A DNA stretch of 51,564 bases from Parabacteroides goldsteinii (lineage in GTDB: Bacteria > Bacteroidota > Bacteroidia > Bacteroidales > Tannerellaceae), in assembly GCF_015550595.1 (NCBI RefSeq), contig NZ_JADNBB010000034.1, positions 1 through 51,564 of the forward strand, written 5' to 3'. The notes below the pieces were generated by a model. That model ran no database searches. It was not told the DNA's origin and saw only the letters and a list, made by a program, of their open reading frames with translations. Position 1 is the first letter of the stretch. The number at the start of each line of letters is the position of its first letter. Position numbers and translations under genes: made by a program. Below are positions 26,160 to 35,864 of this stretch, piece by piece.

Positions 26160-26189
26160 TTTCGTGTAACTATAAACGATCAAGAAATT

Positions 26190-27173
26190 ATGACTGATTT
26201 ATTCAACAAATTATATTCTCAATTCTTAAATGGAAATACCGACAAGGAACGATTCAGAGATTTCAAAGAATCTTTGAATCGACTCCCGGATACCGAATTA
26301 ACGAAAAGCATGGAAAACTTCTGGCAAGAGAACGATAGTTATCCGGCAATGGATGCACAACGCAAACAGGATATACATCAAAAACTTCACGAACAAATAG
26401 TACCTCAACAGAAAAGATCGTTTACACAGTGGTACCGAATTGCAGCAGCTATCGCAGTAATTACCCTGATCGCTGTTACAGGTTGGAATATATCTGTTAT
26501 CCAGAAACAGCAATCCCATGCCCCCTTTCTCGCAGAAGTTCCGTCCGGGAACAAAGTACAGTTAACATTGCCGGATAAGAGTTCCGTTAAATTAAACTCA
26601 GAAAGCTCTTTATCATATACCTATCTGGATGGTAAACGAATCGTCAAACTGGCGGGGGAAGCCTATTTTCATGTATCAAAAGACAAGCAACATCCTTTCG
26701 TCGTGCAAGTAGGAGATTTGAATATCGAGGTACTAGGCACCAGTTTCAACGTCCGTTCCTGCGAAGAGAATAATTCGATCGAAACATCCCTGATAGAAGG
26801 ATCTATCCGTCTTTATGATTCGAAATATCCGTCTGAAACGTTTATATTAAAGCCCAATCAGAAAGCAATCTATTCCAACAATCATAAAATCGACCTTTAC
26901 AACACAGACAATCTAAAAGAAACAGCCTGGACACGCAACCATCTTGTGTTCAACTCAGAGAAATTAAGTACCGTATTCCATAAAATAGAGCGATGGTACG
27001 GTGTAAATATTGAATTGAAATGTCCGGAAATAGCCAACGACCGTATTTCCGGTTCCTTCAAAAACGAACAACTGCCTTATGTAATGGAGGCTTTGAAAAT
27101 TCAATACGGATTCAATTATGAAATAACAGGAAACAAGGTAGTAATCAATAAGTCTAATAAATTAAAAAAATAA
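26190..27173 (+). CDS. FecR-family anti-sigma factor
   Basis: A 327-residue inner-membrane anti-sigma protein. The cytoplasmic N-terminal part (1-80) binds the sigma factor; one membrane helix is at about 82-104 (YRIAAAIAVITLIAVTG); the periplasmic part has the FecR domain (EVPSGNKVQLTLPDKSSVKL, LAGEAYFHVSKDKQHPFVV, LGTSFNV) and a C-terminal DUF4974 domain (LSTVFHKIERWYGVNIEL, ending ALKIQYGFNYEI). I chose ATG 26190 (MTDLFNKLYSQF); the frame extends to 26136, but that stretch carries two inverted repeats and an unrelated-looking peptide. It transmits the signal from the STN domain of the following SusC. Confidence 0.9.
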   Translation: MTDLFNKLYSQFLNGNTDKERFRDFKESLNRLPDTELTKSMENFWQENDSYPAMDAQRKQDIHQKLHEQIVPQQKRSFTQWYRIAAAIAVITLIAVTGWNISVIQKQQSHAPFLAEVPSGNKVQLTLPDKSSVKLNSESSLSYTYLDGKRIVKLAGEAYFHVSKDKQHPFVVQVGDLNIEVLGTSFNVRSCEENNSIETSLIEGSIRLYDSKYPSETFILKPNQKAIYSNNHKIDLYNTDNLKETAWTRNHLVFNSEKLSTVFHKIERWYGVNIELKCPEIANDRISGSFKNEQLPYVMEALKIQYGFNYEITGNKVVINKSNKLKK

Positions 27174-27258
27174 GTAAGCCTATGAAATGAAGTATTTATC
27201 TATCAAACAGAGTATGTATTAATATTAAATATCAACTTAAATCTAATTTAAAGTAATC

Positions 27259-30200
27259 ATGAAGCAAGTGTTTTGGAGTATTGTACTCCTATTCTTCTGT
27301 TCTACAATGTATGCGCAGGACATTTCGCAAAAAATATCGATGAATCTGCAGAATGTCACGCTAAAAGAGTTCTTTAATAAAATAGAAGCTCAATCTTCTT
27401 TATCCGTTGTTTACCGGGATATTATCCTGAGTGAAAATCCGGATATCGTAGTTTCAGTAACAGACCGTCCTCTACAGGAGGTCCTGAATCTAGTACTGGA
27501 AAAACACGGTCTTTCTTACAAAATTAGTAACAAGACAATCGTAATCGTCAAAGCTCCGGCTAAAGCTTCCGGCAAACAAGTGGAAAAAACAATCACAGGA
27601 GTTGTGCTGGACGAAACAGGTACGCCCGTCATTGGTGCCAACGTTGTTGTGAAAGGCACTACCAATGGAACAATAACCGATATCGACGGTAATTTTACCC
27701 TTAATACAGCCTCCGGAGAATCATTACTGATCTCTTACATCGGTTACCTTCCCGTAGAAGTTAAGGTATCGAACGCCAGTAAAATAGATGTTTTGCTGAA
27801 AGAGGATGCACAGGGACTGGATGAAGTGGTTGTTGTCGGTTATGGTACCGTTAAGAAAAGAGACCTGACCGGAGCAGTCGCCTCTGTCAATGCTGCCAAG
27901 ATCACGGCTGTTCCGACTACCACTGCTGCCGAAGCGCTGCAAGGACGTATCCCGGGCGTGGTAGTATCCAACTCAAACTGGTCGCCGGGGGCAACTCCTA
28001 GTGTAATGATCCGTGGTAAACGTTCTATTAAAGCCAGCAACGACCCATTGTATGTAATTGACGGTGTGCCCGTTACCGGCGGTATGGGAGAGATCAGCCC
28101 CTCGGATATCGAGTCTATGGAAGTATTGAAAGATGCCTCCGCTACCGCCATCTATGGTGCCCGTGGTGCTAACGGTGTTATTCTGATTAGTACCAAACAA
28201 GGCAAATCCGGCAAAACCCAAATTGACTACAACGGTTATGTGGGCGCACAAACCATCTTAAACCAGTTGGAATTATGGGATGGCGGAGAATATGCGGAAT
28301 ACACTCGTGAAGCTTATCGCAACACAGCAAACTCTGCGATACGATACAATTCGGATATAGCATCCAGAGACCAGGACCTGGTTTGTCCGGGATTCACACG
28401 TGACCCGTCGATCATGGAATCTGTCATGATGGGTTGGGGAGACAATGGCGTTTATGATCCGTCCCGGGTACGTACCACACATTATATGGATAATGTGACC
28501 CGTACCGGTATGGTGACCGACCATCAACTGAGTATCCGCGGTGGCGGCGAACGGACCAACTTCCTGGCTTCTGCTACTTACAATAAGAATAACGGTATTT
28601 TCAAAGATGAAGATTATGAACGTTACTCTATTCGTTTGAACCTGAATCATGAGATCAACAAGTATGTAAAGATCGGAGCACAGACACAATATTCACACGC
28701 AACTCAACAGCGCGGTTCCGGACTTGCCAGTGGTTGGCGTTTAAGCCCCCTGGCCCTGTTGTGGGATGATAAGGGAGAATTTATCCCGTTACCAGGTTCT
28801 TACAATGTATATAACACGATGATGGACCTTGTTCCGGGAGCAGTAGACCGTCCGTTGAAAACGACCCGTTATCTGGGTAGCTATTTCCTGGATATCAAAT
28901 TACCGGTCGACGGTTTGAAATTCCGCTCTAACTTAGGTATCGACTCTCGCACCGTACAAGATTACGAGTTCAGATCGGCGAAAACAAGTAGCCGAGGTAT
29001 GGGTACTTCCTACGCTAAAAATGCCGTAGACAAGTATACGATGTTTACATTGGAAAATATGCTTTTTTATGATAAGACCTTTAACGATAAACACACATTG
29101 GGTGTAACCTTGTTGCAATCGATCCAGGAAGATAAAAAGGAAAATGTCAATGTCGCTATGGAAAACCTGCCGTCGGATAATCTTAAATATTACGATTTAG
29201 GATCAGGACTAGTGACCAACACGATCGGTAGCTCGATGGTTAAATGGAATATGGCATCGTTCATGGGACGTATCAATTATAACTATTTAGGACGGTATCT
29301 GTTAACTGTATCTGCCCGTTACGACGGTTCTTCCCGTTTGGCAGACGGACACAAATGGGTTCTTTTCCCTTCCGCCGCCCTAGCATGGCGTATTAACGAG
29401 GAATCTTTCATGGCTAATACATCCGGTTGGCTGGATAACCTGAAACTGCGACTCGGCTTTGGTAAGACCGGTAACTCGGCTGTAGATCCTTACCAGACAA
29501 AAGGCCGTTTGACATTGATCCGATATCCGTTTGACAACGGTGCTTCGGGAACAATCGGTTATGCCCCCAATATCATGGCAAACAGTTTGCTGACATGGGA
29601 AACGACCGACCAATGGAACCTCGGTTTGGATTTCGGAATTTTAAAAGGACGTGTCAACGGTACGATCGATCTATATATGCAGAACACACACGATCTGTTG
29701 CTGGAACGCCAGTTGCCGGTTGTTTCCGGTTTCCCTAACGTGCTGTCAAATGTAGGCAAGACCCGTAATAAAGGTATAGAAGTCTCTATTAATACAATGA
29801 ATATTAATACGAAAGACTTCCAGTGGAGCACGGATTTGATGTTGTCCTCAAACAAAGAAGAAATCGTTGAATTATACAACGGTAAAAATGATGATATAGG
29901 AAGTAAATGGTTCATCGGTCAGCCGGTCAATGTACATTATGATTACAAAAAAGTTGGAATCTGGCAGAACACCGAAGCCGACCTGGCTGAAATGGCAAAA
30001 TTTGCAGCCAACGGTACCGACTTTGTTCCGGGAGATATCAAAATCGAGGATGTGAACGGTGACCATAAGATTACGGATGCCGATAAGCAGATACTTGGAA
30101 ATCCGCGTCCGAAACTGATTGCCAGTATGGTAAATACCTTTAATTATAAGAATTTCGACCTGTCGGTCTTTTTATATGCCAGTATGGGAGCCATGCTGTA

Positions 30201-30597
30201 TAACGATATTTATGCAGTGGAACATTGCGGACGTAACGGTGGCGTAAAAGTAGATTATTGGACACCGAATAATCCGACGAACGCTTATCCTCGTCCCAGC
30301 ATCGATGAAGAACGTCCGATCTATATTACATCCACTTATTATGAAAAGGCCGATTACCTGCGTGTAAAAACAATGACACTGGGATATACATTGCCCAAAA
30401 ACCTTACCAAGAAGTTCATGGTAGAAAAGCTGCGTGTATACTTTACCGCCCAGAATCCGTTTATTTTTACCAATTACACAGGTATCGATCCGGAAGCAGC
30501 CAAGGTGGACGACTCCGGCAATCCTAAAACAGACGGTAGCGGCTTCGGTACTCCGAGTGTAAGTTCGTGGGTATTTGGTATAAACATGACTTTGTAA
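27259..30597 (+). CDS. SusC/RagA TonB-dependent transducer with STN domain
   Basis: A 1112-residue outer-membrane transporter. In order: signal peptide ending MYAQ (about 1-20), STN/FecR-contacting domain (24-98, NVTLKEFFNKIEAQSSLSVV), CarboxypepD_reg domain (110-185, TGVVLDETGTPVIGANVVVKG), TonB box LDEVVVVGYG (188-197), plug with LYVIDGVPVTGG and VLKDASATAIYGARGANGV, and a beta barrel ending in SVSSWVFGINMTL. The STN domain shows that this one signals to the FecR protein encoded just upstream. It imports a glycan together with the SusD lipoprotein that follows after 21 bp. Confidence 0.95.
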   Translation: MKQVFWSIVLLFFCSTMYAQDISQKISMNLQNVTLKEFFNKIEAQSSLSVVYRDIILSENPDIVVSVTDRPLQEVLNLVLEKHGLSYKISNKTIVIVKAPAKASGKQVEKTITGVVLDETGTPVIGANVVVKGTTNGTITDIDGNFTLNTASGESLLISYIGYLPVEVKVSNASKIDVLLKEDAQGLDEVVVVGYGTVKKRDLTGAVASVNAAKITAVPTTTAAEALQGRIPGVVVSNSNWSPGATPSVMIRGKRSIKASNDPLYVIDGVPVTGGMGEISPSDIESMEVLKDASATAIYGARGANGVILISTKQGKSGKTQIDYNGYVGAQTILNQLELWDGGEYAEYTREAYRNTANSAIRYNSDIASRDQDLVCPGFTRDPSIMESVMMGWGDNGVYDPSRVRTTHYMDNVTRTGMVTDHQLSIRGGGERTNFLASATYNKNNGIFKDEDYERYSIRLNLNHEINKYVKIGAQTQYSHATQQRGSGLASGWRLSPLALLWDDKGEFIPLPGSYNVYNTMMDLVPGAVDRPLKTTRYLGSYFLDIKLPVDGLKFRSNLGIDSRTVQDYEFRSAKTSSRGMGTSYAKNAVDKYTMFTLENMLFYDKTFNDKHTLGVTLLQSIQEDKKENVNVAMENLPSDNLKYYDLGSGLVTNTIGSSMVKWNMASFMGRINYNYLGRYLLTVSARYDGSSRLADGHKWVLFPSAALAWRINEESFMANTSGWLDNLKLRLGFGKTGNSAVDPYQTKGRLTLIRYPFDNGASGTIGYAPNIMANSLLTWETTDQWNLGLDFGILKGRVNGTIDLYMQNTHDLLLERQLPVVSGFPNVLSNVGKTRNKGIEVSINTMNINTKDFQWSTDLMLSSNKEEIVELYNGKNDDIGSKWFIGQPVNVHYDYKKVGIWQNTEADLAEMAKFAANGTDFVPGDIKIEDVNGDHKITDADKQILGNPRPKLIASMVNTFNYKNFDLSVFLYASMGAMLYNDIYAVEHCGRNGGVKVDYWTPNNPTNAYPRPSIDEERPIYITSTYYEKADYLRVKTMTLGYTLPKNLTKKFMVEKLRVYFTAQNPFIFTNYTGIDPEAAKVDDSGNPKTDGSGFGTPSVSSWVFGINMTL

Positions 30598-30618
30598 TTT
30601 TAACCTTATAAATAAAGA

Positions 30619-32421
30619 ATGAAAATGAAATCTATATATTACTACATGCTGGCAGGCTTGACACTCTCTACGTCAGGTTGCAGCAGTTGGTTAAGCGAAG
30701 ATGATGCACCGGTAATGTCGTACGACTATTACGAAACGGAAGCCGGAGTAAATGCAGCCATTACGGCCGCGTACGGCTTTCTCCGCTGGGGAGTCGGAGG
30801 TGAACGTTTTGATGTCCTGACCGAACATGGTACGGACCTGTTCACGGAAGGGGAAGACGGTAGTCACCGCGAATCATATAACAAGTATGCGACACAGTTG
30901 AATCCGGATGACGGTATTTTATATGAGATGTGGGAGAACCACTATAAAGGGATCAGTGATGCCAATATCGCCATGCAGAAAATTCTGGATTCACAGGATT
31001 TGCTTGAAAACGTAAAATCGCAGAGCTACGCAGAAATGCAGTTCATCCGTGCTTACCTTTATTTCGACCTGGTACAACAGTTCGGACGCATACCGCTGGT
31101 GACTGAAGGTAGTTTCGATATCCGTACGAATTTTAAACGTGCCCCGATAGCCGACATATATAATTTAATTATAAGCGATTTACGCAATGCCGCAGAAAAC
31201 CTGCCGGTAAAAGTTGCGACCAAAGGACGTGCCACCTGCTATTCTGCCGCACATTTATTGTCGAAAGTTTATCTGACCAGGGGCAGTGCCGTCAACGACC
31301 AGCGCGGCCAGCAAACGACAGACATGGACAGTACGTTATATTATGCTGAAAAAGTGATCAATAGCGGAGCCTTTACTCTTCAGGAAAACTTCTCTTCCCT
31401 GTGGGATATCAGTAACCAGGGAAATTCGGAAGTCGTATTTGCCGTACAGTTCACGACAGAACCGATGTTTAATGGCGATGGAAACAAACAGCATCTATTC
31501 TGGTTGTCCTGGTATGAAGATCAGCCGGGCATGTTGCGTGATATTGCAAACGGCCGTCCGTATCGTCGCCATGTAGCAACGAAGAAAACGATGGACGACT
31601 TGTTCGACCGTCTGCACGATTCACGTTTTTACAAAAGTTTTAAATGGGTATATTATGCCAATAACGTAAACACGCTGCCCGTATGGGAACCGCTGTCGTA
31701 TGATGGTACTGTTTATTTCAACCCGGACCCATCCAAAGGACAAATCGACGGCAAACAGAAGTTCCAGCATGGTGATACGGCCATCTATTACACAATGGAA
31801 AAGACCGGATTCGAATCCAACAGCGATAACATGCGTAAACTCCGTGCCAACTATACTTATTCTTACTTCCCCCGTGAAATGCATTCGATCCGTTATTTCC
31901 CGTCATTGGTCAAATATCTGGACCCGAACCGTCCTTCCGTTTCGGAAGAAAAGGGTTCACGCGAATGGGTTCGTATGCGTCTGGCTGAAACATATCTATT
32001 GGCAGCCGAAGCAGCAGGTCGCAAAGGTGAGTTCGATAAAGCTGCCGAATATATCAATGTGATCCGTAAACGTGCCGCATGGGCTGAAGGAGAACAGAAA
32101 GAACAACAAATCTGGCTCTTCGAAGGAGGTGCAAACGATACTAAAAGTACCTATGAGGATCTGAAAGTTAAGGCGACAGACCTGAAAGATGATTTTATTA
32201 CATTCATCCTCAACGAACGGGGACGCGAATTGCTGGGAGAAACAAATCGTTGGGAAGACCTGGTTCGTTGCGAATTATTGTATGACTGGGTGAAGAAATA
32301 TAATCCGGAAGCTATTCATATAAAACCATATCACAAACTTCGTCCGATCCCGCAGAAACATATCGACCGCCTGAACCCGGCCGGAGAGATCAGTGAAGAG
32401 CAAAATGAAGGTTACTATTAA
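30619..32421 (+). CDS. SusD/RagB-family outer-membrane lipoprotein
   Basis: A 600-residue SusD-like surface lipoprotein. Lipobox STSGC with Cys21, then SSWLSEDDAP. Family marks: AEMQFIRAYLYFDLVQQFGRIPLV (do not expect ligand information from it), RLAETYLLAAEAAGRKGEF, and ERGRELLGETNRWEDLVRC near the end. It is longer than the other SusD in the window by about 60 residues. It partners the preceding SusC to capture the substrate of this locus. A GC-rich hairpin follows the gene. Confidence 0.94.
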   Translation: MKMKSIYYYMLAGLTLSTSGCSSWLSEDDAPVMSYDYYETEAGVNAAITAAYGFLRWGVGGERFDVLTEHGTDLFTEGEDGSHRESYNKYATQLNPDDGILYEMWENHYKGISDANIAMQKILDSQDLLENVKSQSYAEMQFIRAYLYFDLVQQFGRIPLVTEGSFDIRTNFKRAPIADIYNLIISDLRNAAENLPVKVATKGRATCYSAAHLLSKVYLTRGSAVNDQRGQQTTDMDSTLYYAEKVINSGAFTLQENFSSLWDISNQGNSEVVFAVQFTTEPMFNGDGNKQHLFWLSWYEDQPGMLRDIANGRPYRRHVATKKTMDDLFDRLHDSRFYKSFKWVYYANNVNTLPVWEPLSYDGTVYFNPDPSKGQIDGKQKFQHGDTAIYYTMEKTGFESNSDNMRKLRANYTYSYFPREMHSIRYFPSLVKYLDPNRPSVSEEKGSREWVRMRLAETYLLAAEAAGRKGEFDKAAEYINVIRKRAAWAEGEQKEQQIWLFEGGANDTKSTYEDLKVKATDLKDDFITFILNERGRELLGETNRWEDLVRCELLYDWVKKYNPEAIHIKPYHKLRPIPQKHIDRLNPAGEISEEQNEGYY

Positions 32422-32441
32422 TCTGTTGTGGTCTTAATATA

Positions 32442-32471
32442 GAAGGCGAGGCAAAAAAAAGCCTCGTCTTC
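32442..32471 (+). terminator. Hairpin after the SusD gene
   Basis: GAAGGCGAGGC (32442-32452) pairs with GCCTCGTCTTC (32461-32471) around an eight-A loop. No T-run follows, so it may be a partial terminator or a 3' stabiliser that lowers expression of the enzyme genes relative to SusCD. Confidence 0.55.
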
Positions 32472-32515
32472 CAGCTAAATAAAAGTCAAAAGTATGATCT
32501 CTAAAAAATAAAAGA

Positions 32516-32523
32516 TACTTTTG
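32516..32523 (+). promoter_or_regulatory. -7 box before the oxidoreductase gene
   Basis: TACTTTTG, full match to TAnnTTTG, 41 bp before the start. The enzyme genes may thus also be expressed without the ECF sigma factor. Confidence 0.5.
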
Positions 32524-32563
32524 CATATCATAATACCATCAGTCTATTAATATTAAATCTGTT

Positions 32564-33847
32564 ATGAACAACGAATCAATCAACAGAAGAGATTTCCTGA
32601 AAAGAATCGGAGCGATAGAGGGAGGCTTATTACTACTTTCCAGCCCCTGGTTCTCCGCTTTTGCCGATGTAGAACACACGACAGGTAACAAAGCCCGGAT
32701 AGGATTCATAGGACCGGGATCACGCGGATGTTTCTTATTAGGATTCCTTGCCAAAAATCCGAAAGCGGATATCGTCGCAGTATGCGACATTTACCAACCT
32801 TCAATCGATAATGCATTGAAGATAGTACCGAAAGCAAAAGTCTATAAAGACTACAAAGCTTTATTAGAGAATAAAGAAATCGATGCAGTCGTCATCGCTG
32901 TCCCTTTGTATCTGCATAAAGAGATCGCTATCGCCGCATTCGAAGCCGGCAAACATGTCTTCTGCGAAAAAGCATTGTCCATGACTGTAAAAGATTGCTG
33001 GGAGATGTATATGAAGCATAAGGAAACAGGCAAAGTCTTTTTCACCGGCCAGCAGCGCCTGTTCGATCCCCGCTATATCAAAACGATGGAAATGGTTCAT
33101 TCCGGCATGTTCGGAGAGATCGAAGGTATCCATACATTCTGGTACAGAAACGGCGACTGGCGCCGCGAAGTTCCCTCCCCGGATATGGAACGGTTCATCA
33201 ACTGGCGTCTCTATAAAGAATATTCCCGCGGCCTGATGACAGAACTGGGCTGCCACCAATTGCAGATAGGAAGCTGGGCCATGCGCTCCATCCCCAACAA
33301 GGTGATGGGACACGGTGCTATCACCTACTGGAAAGACGGACGGGAAGTAGACGACAACGTCAGTTGCATTTATGTGTTCGATAACGGCGTGAAATTGACG
33401 TTCGATTCCATCATTTCCAACAAATTTTACGGACTGGAAGAACAGATCATGGGGCATCTGGGAACTGTCGAACCCGAAGCTGGAAAATACTACTTCGAGA
33501 CACCCGCTCCGGCTCCCGGATTCCTTCAACTCCTCAACCAGATGGAGAACAGCTTGTTCGATTCCGTTGCATTTGCCGGAACCAGTTGGGAACCGGAAAC
33601 GGCCAAAAGCAACAGTGGCCAATTCATTCTCGGTAAACGTCCCGAAGGCGACGGCACCTCCCTCCTGCTCGAAGCGTATGTGGAAGCTGTCATTACAGGT
33701 AAACAACCGGAACATATTGCCGAAGAAGGATATTATGCCAGTGCAATGACACTTTTGGGTTATCAGGCGATCGAAGAGGGACAGATCCTCACCTTCCCCG
33801 ACGAATACAAACTGGATTATTTGAACCATAAAAGCCCGAAGTCATGA
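32564..33847 (+). CDS. Tat-exported Gfo/Idh/MocA-family oxidoreductase
   Basis: A 427-residue NAD(P)-dependent oxidoreductase. A twin-arginine signal NRRDFLKRIG (7-16) and a hydrophobic segment to about 35 predict export as a folded, cofactor-loaded protein. Rossmann site RIGFIGPGSRG (45-55), sugar-site EKALS with Glu135-Lys136, and RGLMTELGCHQLQ with His231 in the catalytic region. Relatives in Bacteroides oxidise glycosides to 3-keto sugars, and some Tat-exported ones belong to GH109; the GH109 assignment is not supported by anything I can see. With the DUF1080 gene downstream, a 3-keto-glycoside forming role is likely. It overlaps the next small gene by 4 bp. Confidence 0.9.
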   Translation: MNNESINRRDFLKRIGAIEGGLLLLSSPWFSAFADVEHTTGNKARIGFIGPGSRGCFLLGFLAKNPKADIVAVCDIYQPSIDNALKIVPKAKVYKDYKALLENKEIDAVVIAVPLYLHKEIAIAAFEAGKHVFCEKALSMTVKDCWEMYMKHKETGKVFFTGQQRLFDPRYIKTMEMVHSGMFGEIEGIHTFWYRNGDWRREVPSPDMERFINWRLYKEYSRGLMTELGCHQLQIGSWAMRSIPNKVMGHGAITYWKDGREVDDNVSCIYVFDNGVKLTFDSIISNKFYGLEEQIMGHLGTVEPEAGKYYFETPAPAPGFLQLLNQMENSLFDSVAFAGTSWEPETAKSNSGQFILGKRPEGDGTSLLLEAYVEAVITGKQPEHIAEEGYYASAMTLLGYQAIEEGQILTFPDEYKLDYLNHKSPKS

Positions 33848-34077
33848 AAGATACCATCATTACAGCTAAGAGAAAGCGGAGCGAGTTGCTGGCATTCGTA
33901 GTTTGTTTTATCATTGCCAATCTCGTAAACATATATTCTATATATACATTCAAAACATCGTGGGCGGAACTTTTCACATCCATCGGATTCGTTACGATCT
34001 GTTCCGTCGTACTTTATATCATTTGGGCCATTATCCGCCTGGTATTCTTCTCTGTCAAACGAATATCGAAACGATAA
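33844..34077 (+). CDS. Small two-helix inner-membrane protein
   Basis: A 77-residue protein with a basic N-terminus (KRKRSE), hydrophobic helices at about 15-34 (LLAFVVCFIIANLVNIYSIY) and 45-67, and a basic C-terminus (SVKRISKR), giving both ends in the cytoplasm. Its ATG overlaps the oxidoreductase stop (ATGA), so expression is coupled. I do not recognise it. It lacks a heme- or flavin-attachment motif (no CxxCH, no DxxxxAT-like site). It may anchor or assist the neighbouring enzymes. Confidence 0.75.
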   Translation: MKDTIITAKRKRSELLAFVVCFIIANLVNIYSIYTFKTSWAELFTSIGFVTICSVVLYIIWAIIRLVFFSVKRISKR

Positions 34078-34115
34078 GTCAACAAAATAACGATTAAACT
34101 TACAAGTAAATTATC

Positions 34116-34853
34116 ATGAAAAAAGGATTCATCTATTTAGCTCTGATGAGTTGCACTTTAGCTCCTATCAGTGCTTTTGCACAAGCAGATAACGCATTGA
34201 CCAGCCAGGAAAAGAATGAAGGCTGGGAACTTCTCTGGGACGGAAAAACAACCAACGGCTGGCGCGGTGCCAAATTGCAGGAATTTCCTAAAAAGGGATG
34301 GACGATCATCGGCGACGAACTGGTGGTAGAGAAAGCCAAAGGAGAAGAGTCGGGCAACGGAGGCGATATCGTCACCATCAAAACATACAAAAACTTTGAA
34401 CTGGTTGCCGACTTCAAGATCACGGAAGGGGCCAACAGCGGTATCAAGTATTTCGTCGACCCGGAACTGAATAAAGGAAAAGGATCGGCTATCGGTTGCG
34501 AGTTCCAGATCCTGGACGACGACAAGCACCCGGATGCCAAACTGGGAAGAAAAGGGAACCGGACAGTCGGTTCATTATACGACCTGATCCCGGCCTGCCA
34601 GGAGAAACCATTCAAGAAGAATGAGTTCAACACCGCACGTATTGTAGTGAAAGGCAATCATATCGAACACTGGCTAAACGGCATGTTGGTAGTAGAATAC
34701 AACCGTAACGACCAAATGTGGAGAGCGCTCGTAGCCGGAAGTAAATATGCCGATTGGCCAAACTTCGGAGAAGCGGAAGAAGGTCATATCCTTTTGCAAG
34801 ATCATGGCGATGAAGTACACTTCAAGAATGTCAAGATCAAAGAACTGAAATAA
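34116..34853 (+). CDS. DUF1080 protein, 3-keto-glycoside hydrolase/lyase-like
   Basis: A 245-residue secreted protein with signal peptide ending SAFAQ (about 1-23). It is a single DUF1080 (3-keto-disaccharide hydrolase) domain, a concanavalin-like beta sandwich: [18 protein letters not shown], then [21 protein letters not shown] and [15 protein letters not shown], with a C-terminal [22 protein letters not shown] strand. Members cleave glycosides after C3 oxidation, as described for B. thetaiotaomicron together with Gfo/Idh/MocA dehydrogenases. Periplasmic location matches the Tat-exported oxidoreductase three genes upstream. Sugar and linkage are unknown. Confidence 0.9.
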   Translation: MKKGFIYLALMSCTLAPISAFAQADNALTSQEKNEGWELLWDGKTTNGWRGAKLQEFPKKGWTIIGDELVVEKAKGEESGNGGDIVTIKTYKNFELVADFKITEGANSGIKYFVDPELNKGKGSAIGCEFQILDDDKHPDAKLGRKGNRTVGSLYDLIPACQEKPFKKNEFNTARIVVKGNHIEHWLNGMLVVEYNRNDQMWRALVAGSKYADWPNFGEAEEGHILLQDHGDEVHFKNVKIKELK

Positions 34854-34870
34854 TCCGTCATTTTCACAGA

Positions 34871-35704
34871 ATGCCTGATATATTCCGACAACTGAATGCC
34901 GATAACGGCGTACTATACACATGGTATGAGGCCATGCACACACGCATCGACCTCATACTGTGTGATCGGTCGGAAAACCATTGTCAGGAGACCGCCCATC
35001 AGATCAAACAGGAAATAGCCCGGCAGGAAAAGATAGCCGACCGCTTCAACCCTGACAGCGAACTATACCTCCTCAACCGGACAGCCTGCCTCCATCCGGT
35101 TGTCGTAAGTGAAGAACTTTTCCATATTTTATCCGATTGTTTTGATTTATACGAACGAACCTGCCAGTGCTTCGACATCACAGTCCAGTCGACAATACAA
35201 CAGGAAGACAGGGTCGGTTGCGTCATCATGGATCAGGACCAGCAAACCGTTTACTTCAGCAAGCAGGGTATCACTCTCGATCTGTGCGGATATATCAAAG
35301 GATATACACTGGATAAGATCCGGACGATACTGAAAGAACAATCCATACAAGACGCATTAATCAGCCTCGGAACCAGCTCTGTTCTTGCTATCGGTAATCA
35401 TCCGGCAGGAAAAGGCTGGATGGTCAATGAGGTACTGCTTACCGATGAAGTATTGACCACCTCAGGCAATAACCGTACCGACCGGCAACACATCCGCAAC
35501 CCCCGCAACGGAAAATTTATAACAGGACAGAAAGAAATATCCGTCATTACCCCGACCGGAGCCGAAGGCGAAGCCCTGTCTACCGCATTATTTGCCGCCA
35601 CCCCGGCAGAACAATCATGCATATTAGCGAACTTTTCAAAAAAGTACGTAACTACCTGCAATCTTTGTACGAACAACCATGATAAACACACCCTTCCTTT
35701 GTAA
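34871..35704 (+). CDS. apbE: Diverged ApbE-like FAD:protein FMN transferase
   Basis: A 277-residue ApbE-family protein. Family marks: YTWYEAMHTRIDL at the start (ApbE usually begins with a GTxxxI segment), DRFNPDSELYLLNR (58-70), FDITVQ (101-106), TLDLCGYIKGYTLDKI (135-150; usual form DLGGIAKGYAvD), ISLGTSS (164-170), TSGNN...HIRNPRNGK and GEALSTALF (233-241). ApbE attaches FMN from FAD to Thr/Ser of target proteins. Here the GG of the FAD loop is GT, and the metal-site Asp before LST is Glu, so activity is uncertain. No signal peptide is obvious. Last gene of the locus, 17 bp after DUF1080. No target with the flavinylation motif is visible in the window. Confidence 0.82.
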   Translation: MPDIFRQLNADNGVLYTWYEAMHTRIDLILCDRSENHCQETAHQIKQEIARQEKIADRFNPDSELYLLNRTACLHPVVVSEELFHILSDCFDLYERTCQCFDITVQSTIQQEDRVGCVIMDQDQQTVYFSKQGITLDLCGYIKGYTLDKIRTILKEQSIQDALISLGTSSVLAIGNHPAGKGWMVNEVLLTDEVLTTSGNNRTDRQHIRNPRNGKFITGQKEISVITPTGAEGEALSTALFAATPAEQSCILANFSKKYVTTCNLCTNNHDKHTLPL

Positions 35705-35864
35705 TCTCCATTAACCCATTATTGACAATAACTAAAACACTGATTACAGGAAAGATTAAATTAATTAACGACAGACAATACTTTCCATACATAGTATCAG
35801 GATAGAATGATGTACAGATATACATTTGTTTCCGGATTGGAGTTATTTATTAGATATCAGCCTA

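Noticed and set aside
26136-26189. 18-residue extension of FecR
   Set aside because: The peptide is unlike FecR N-termini and its DNA is occupied by an inverted repeat.
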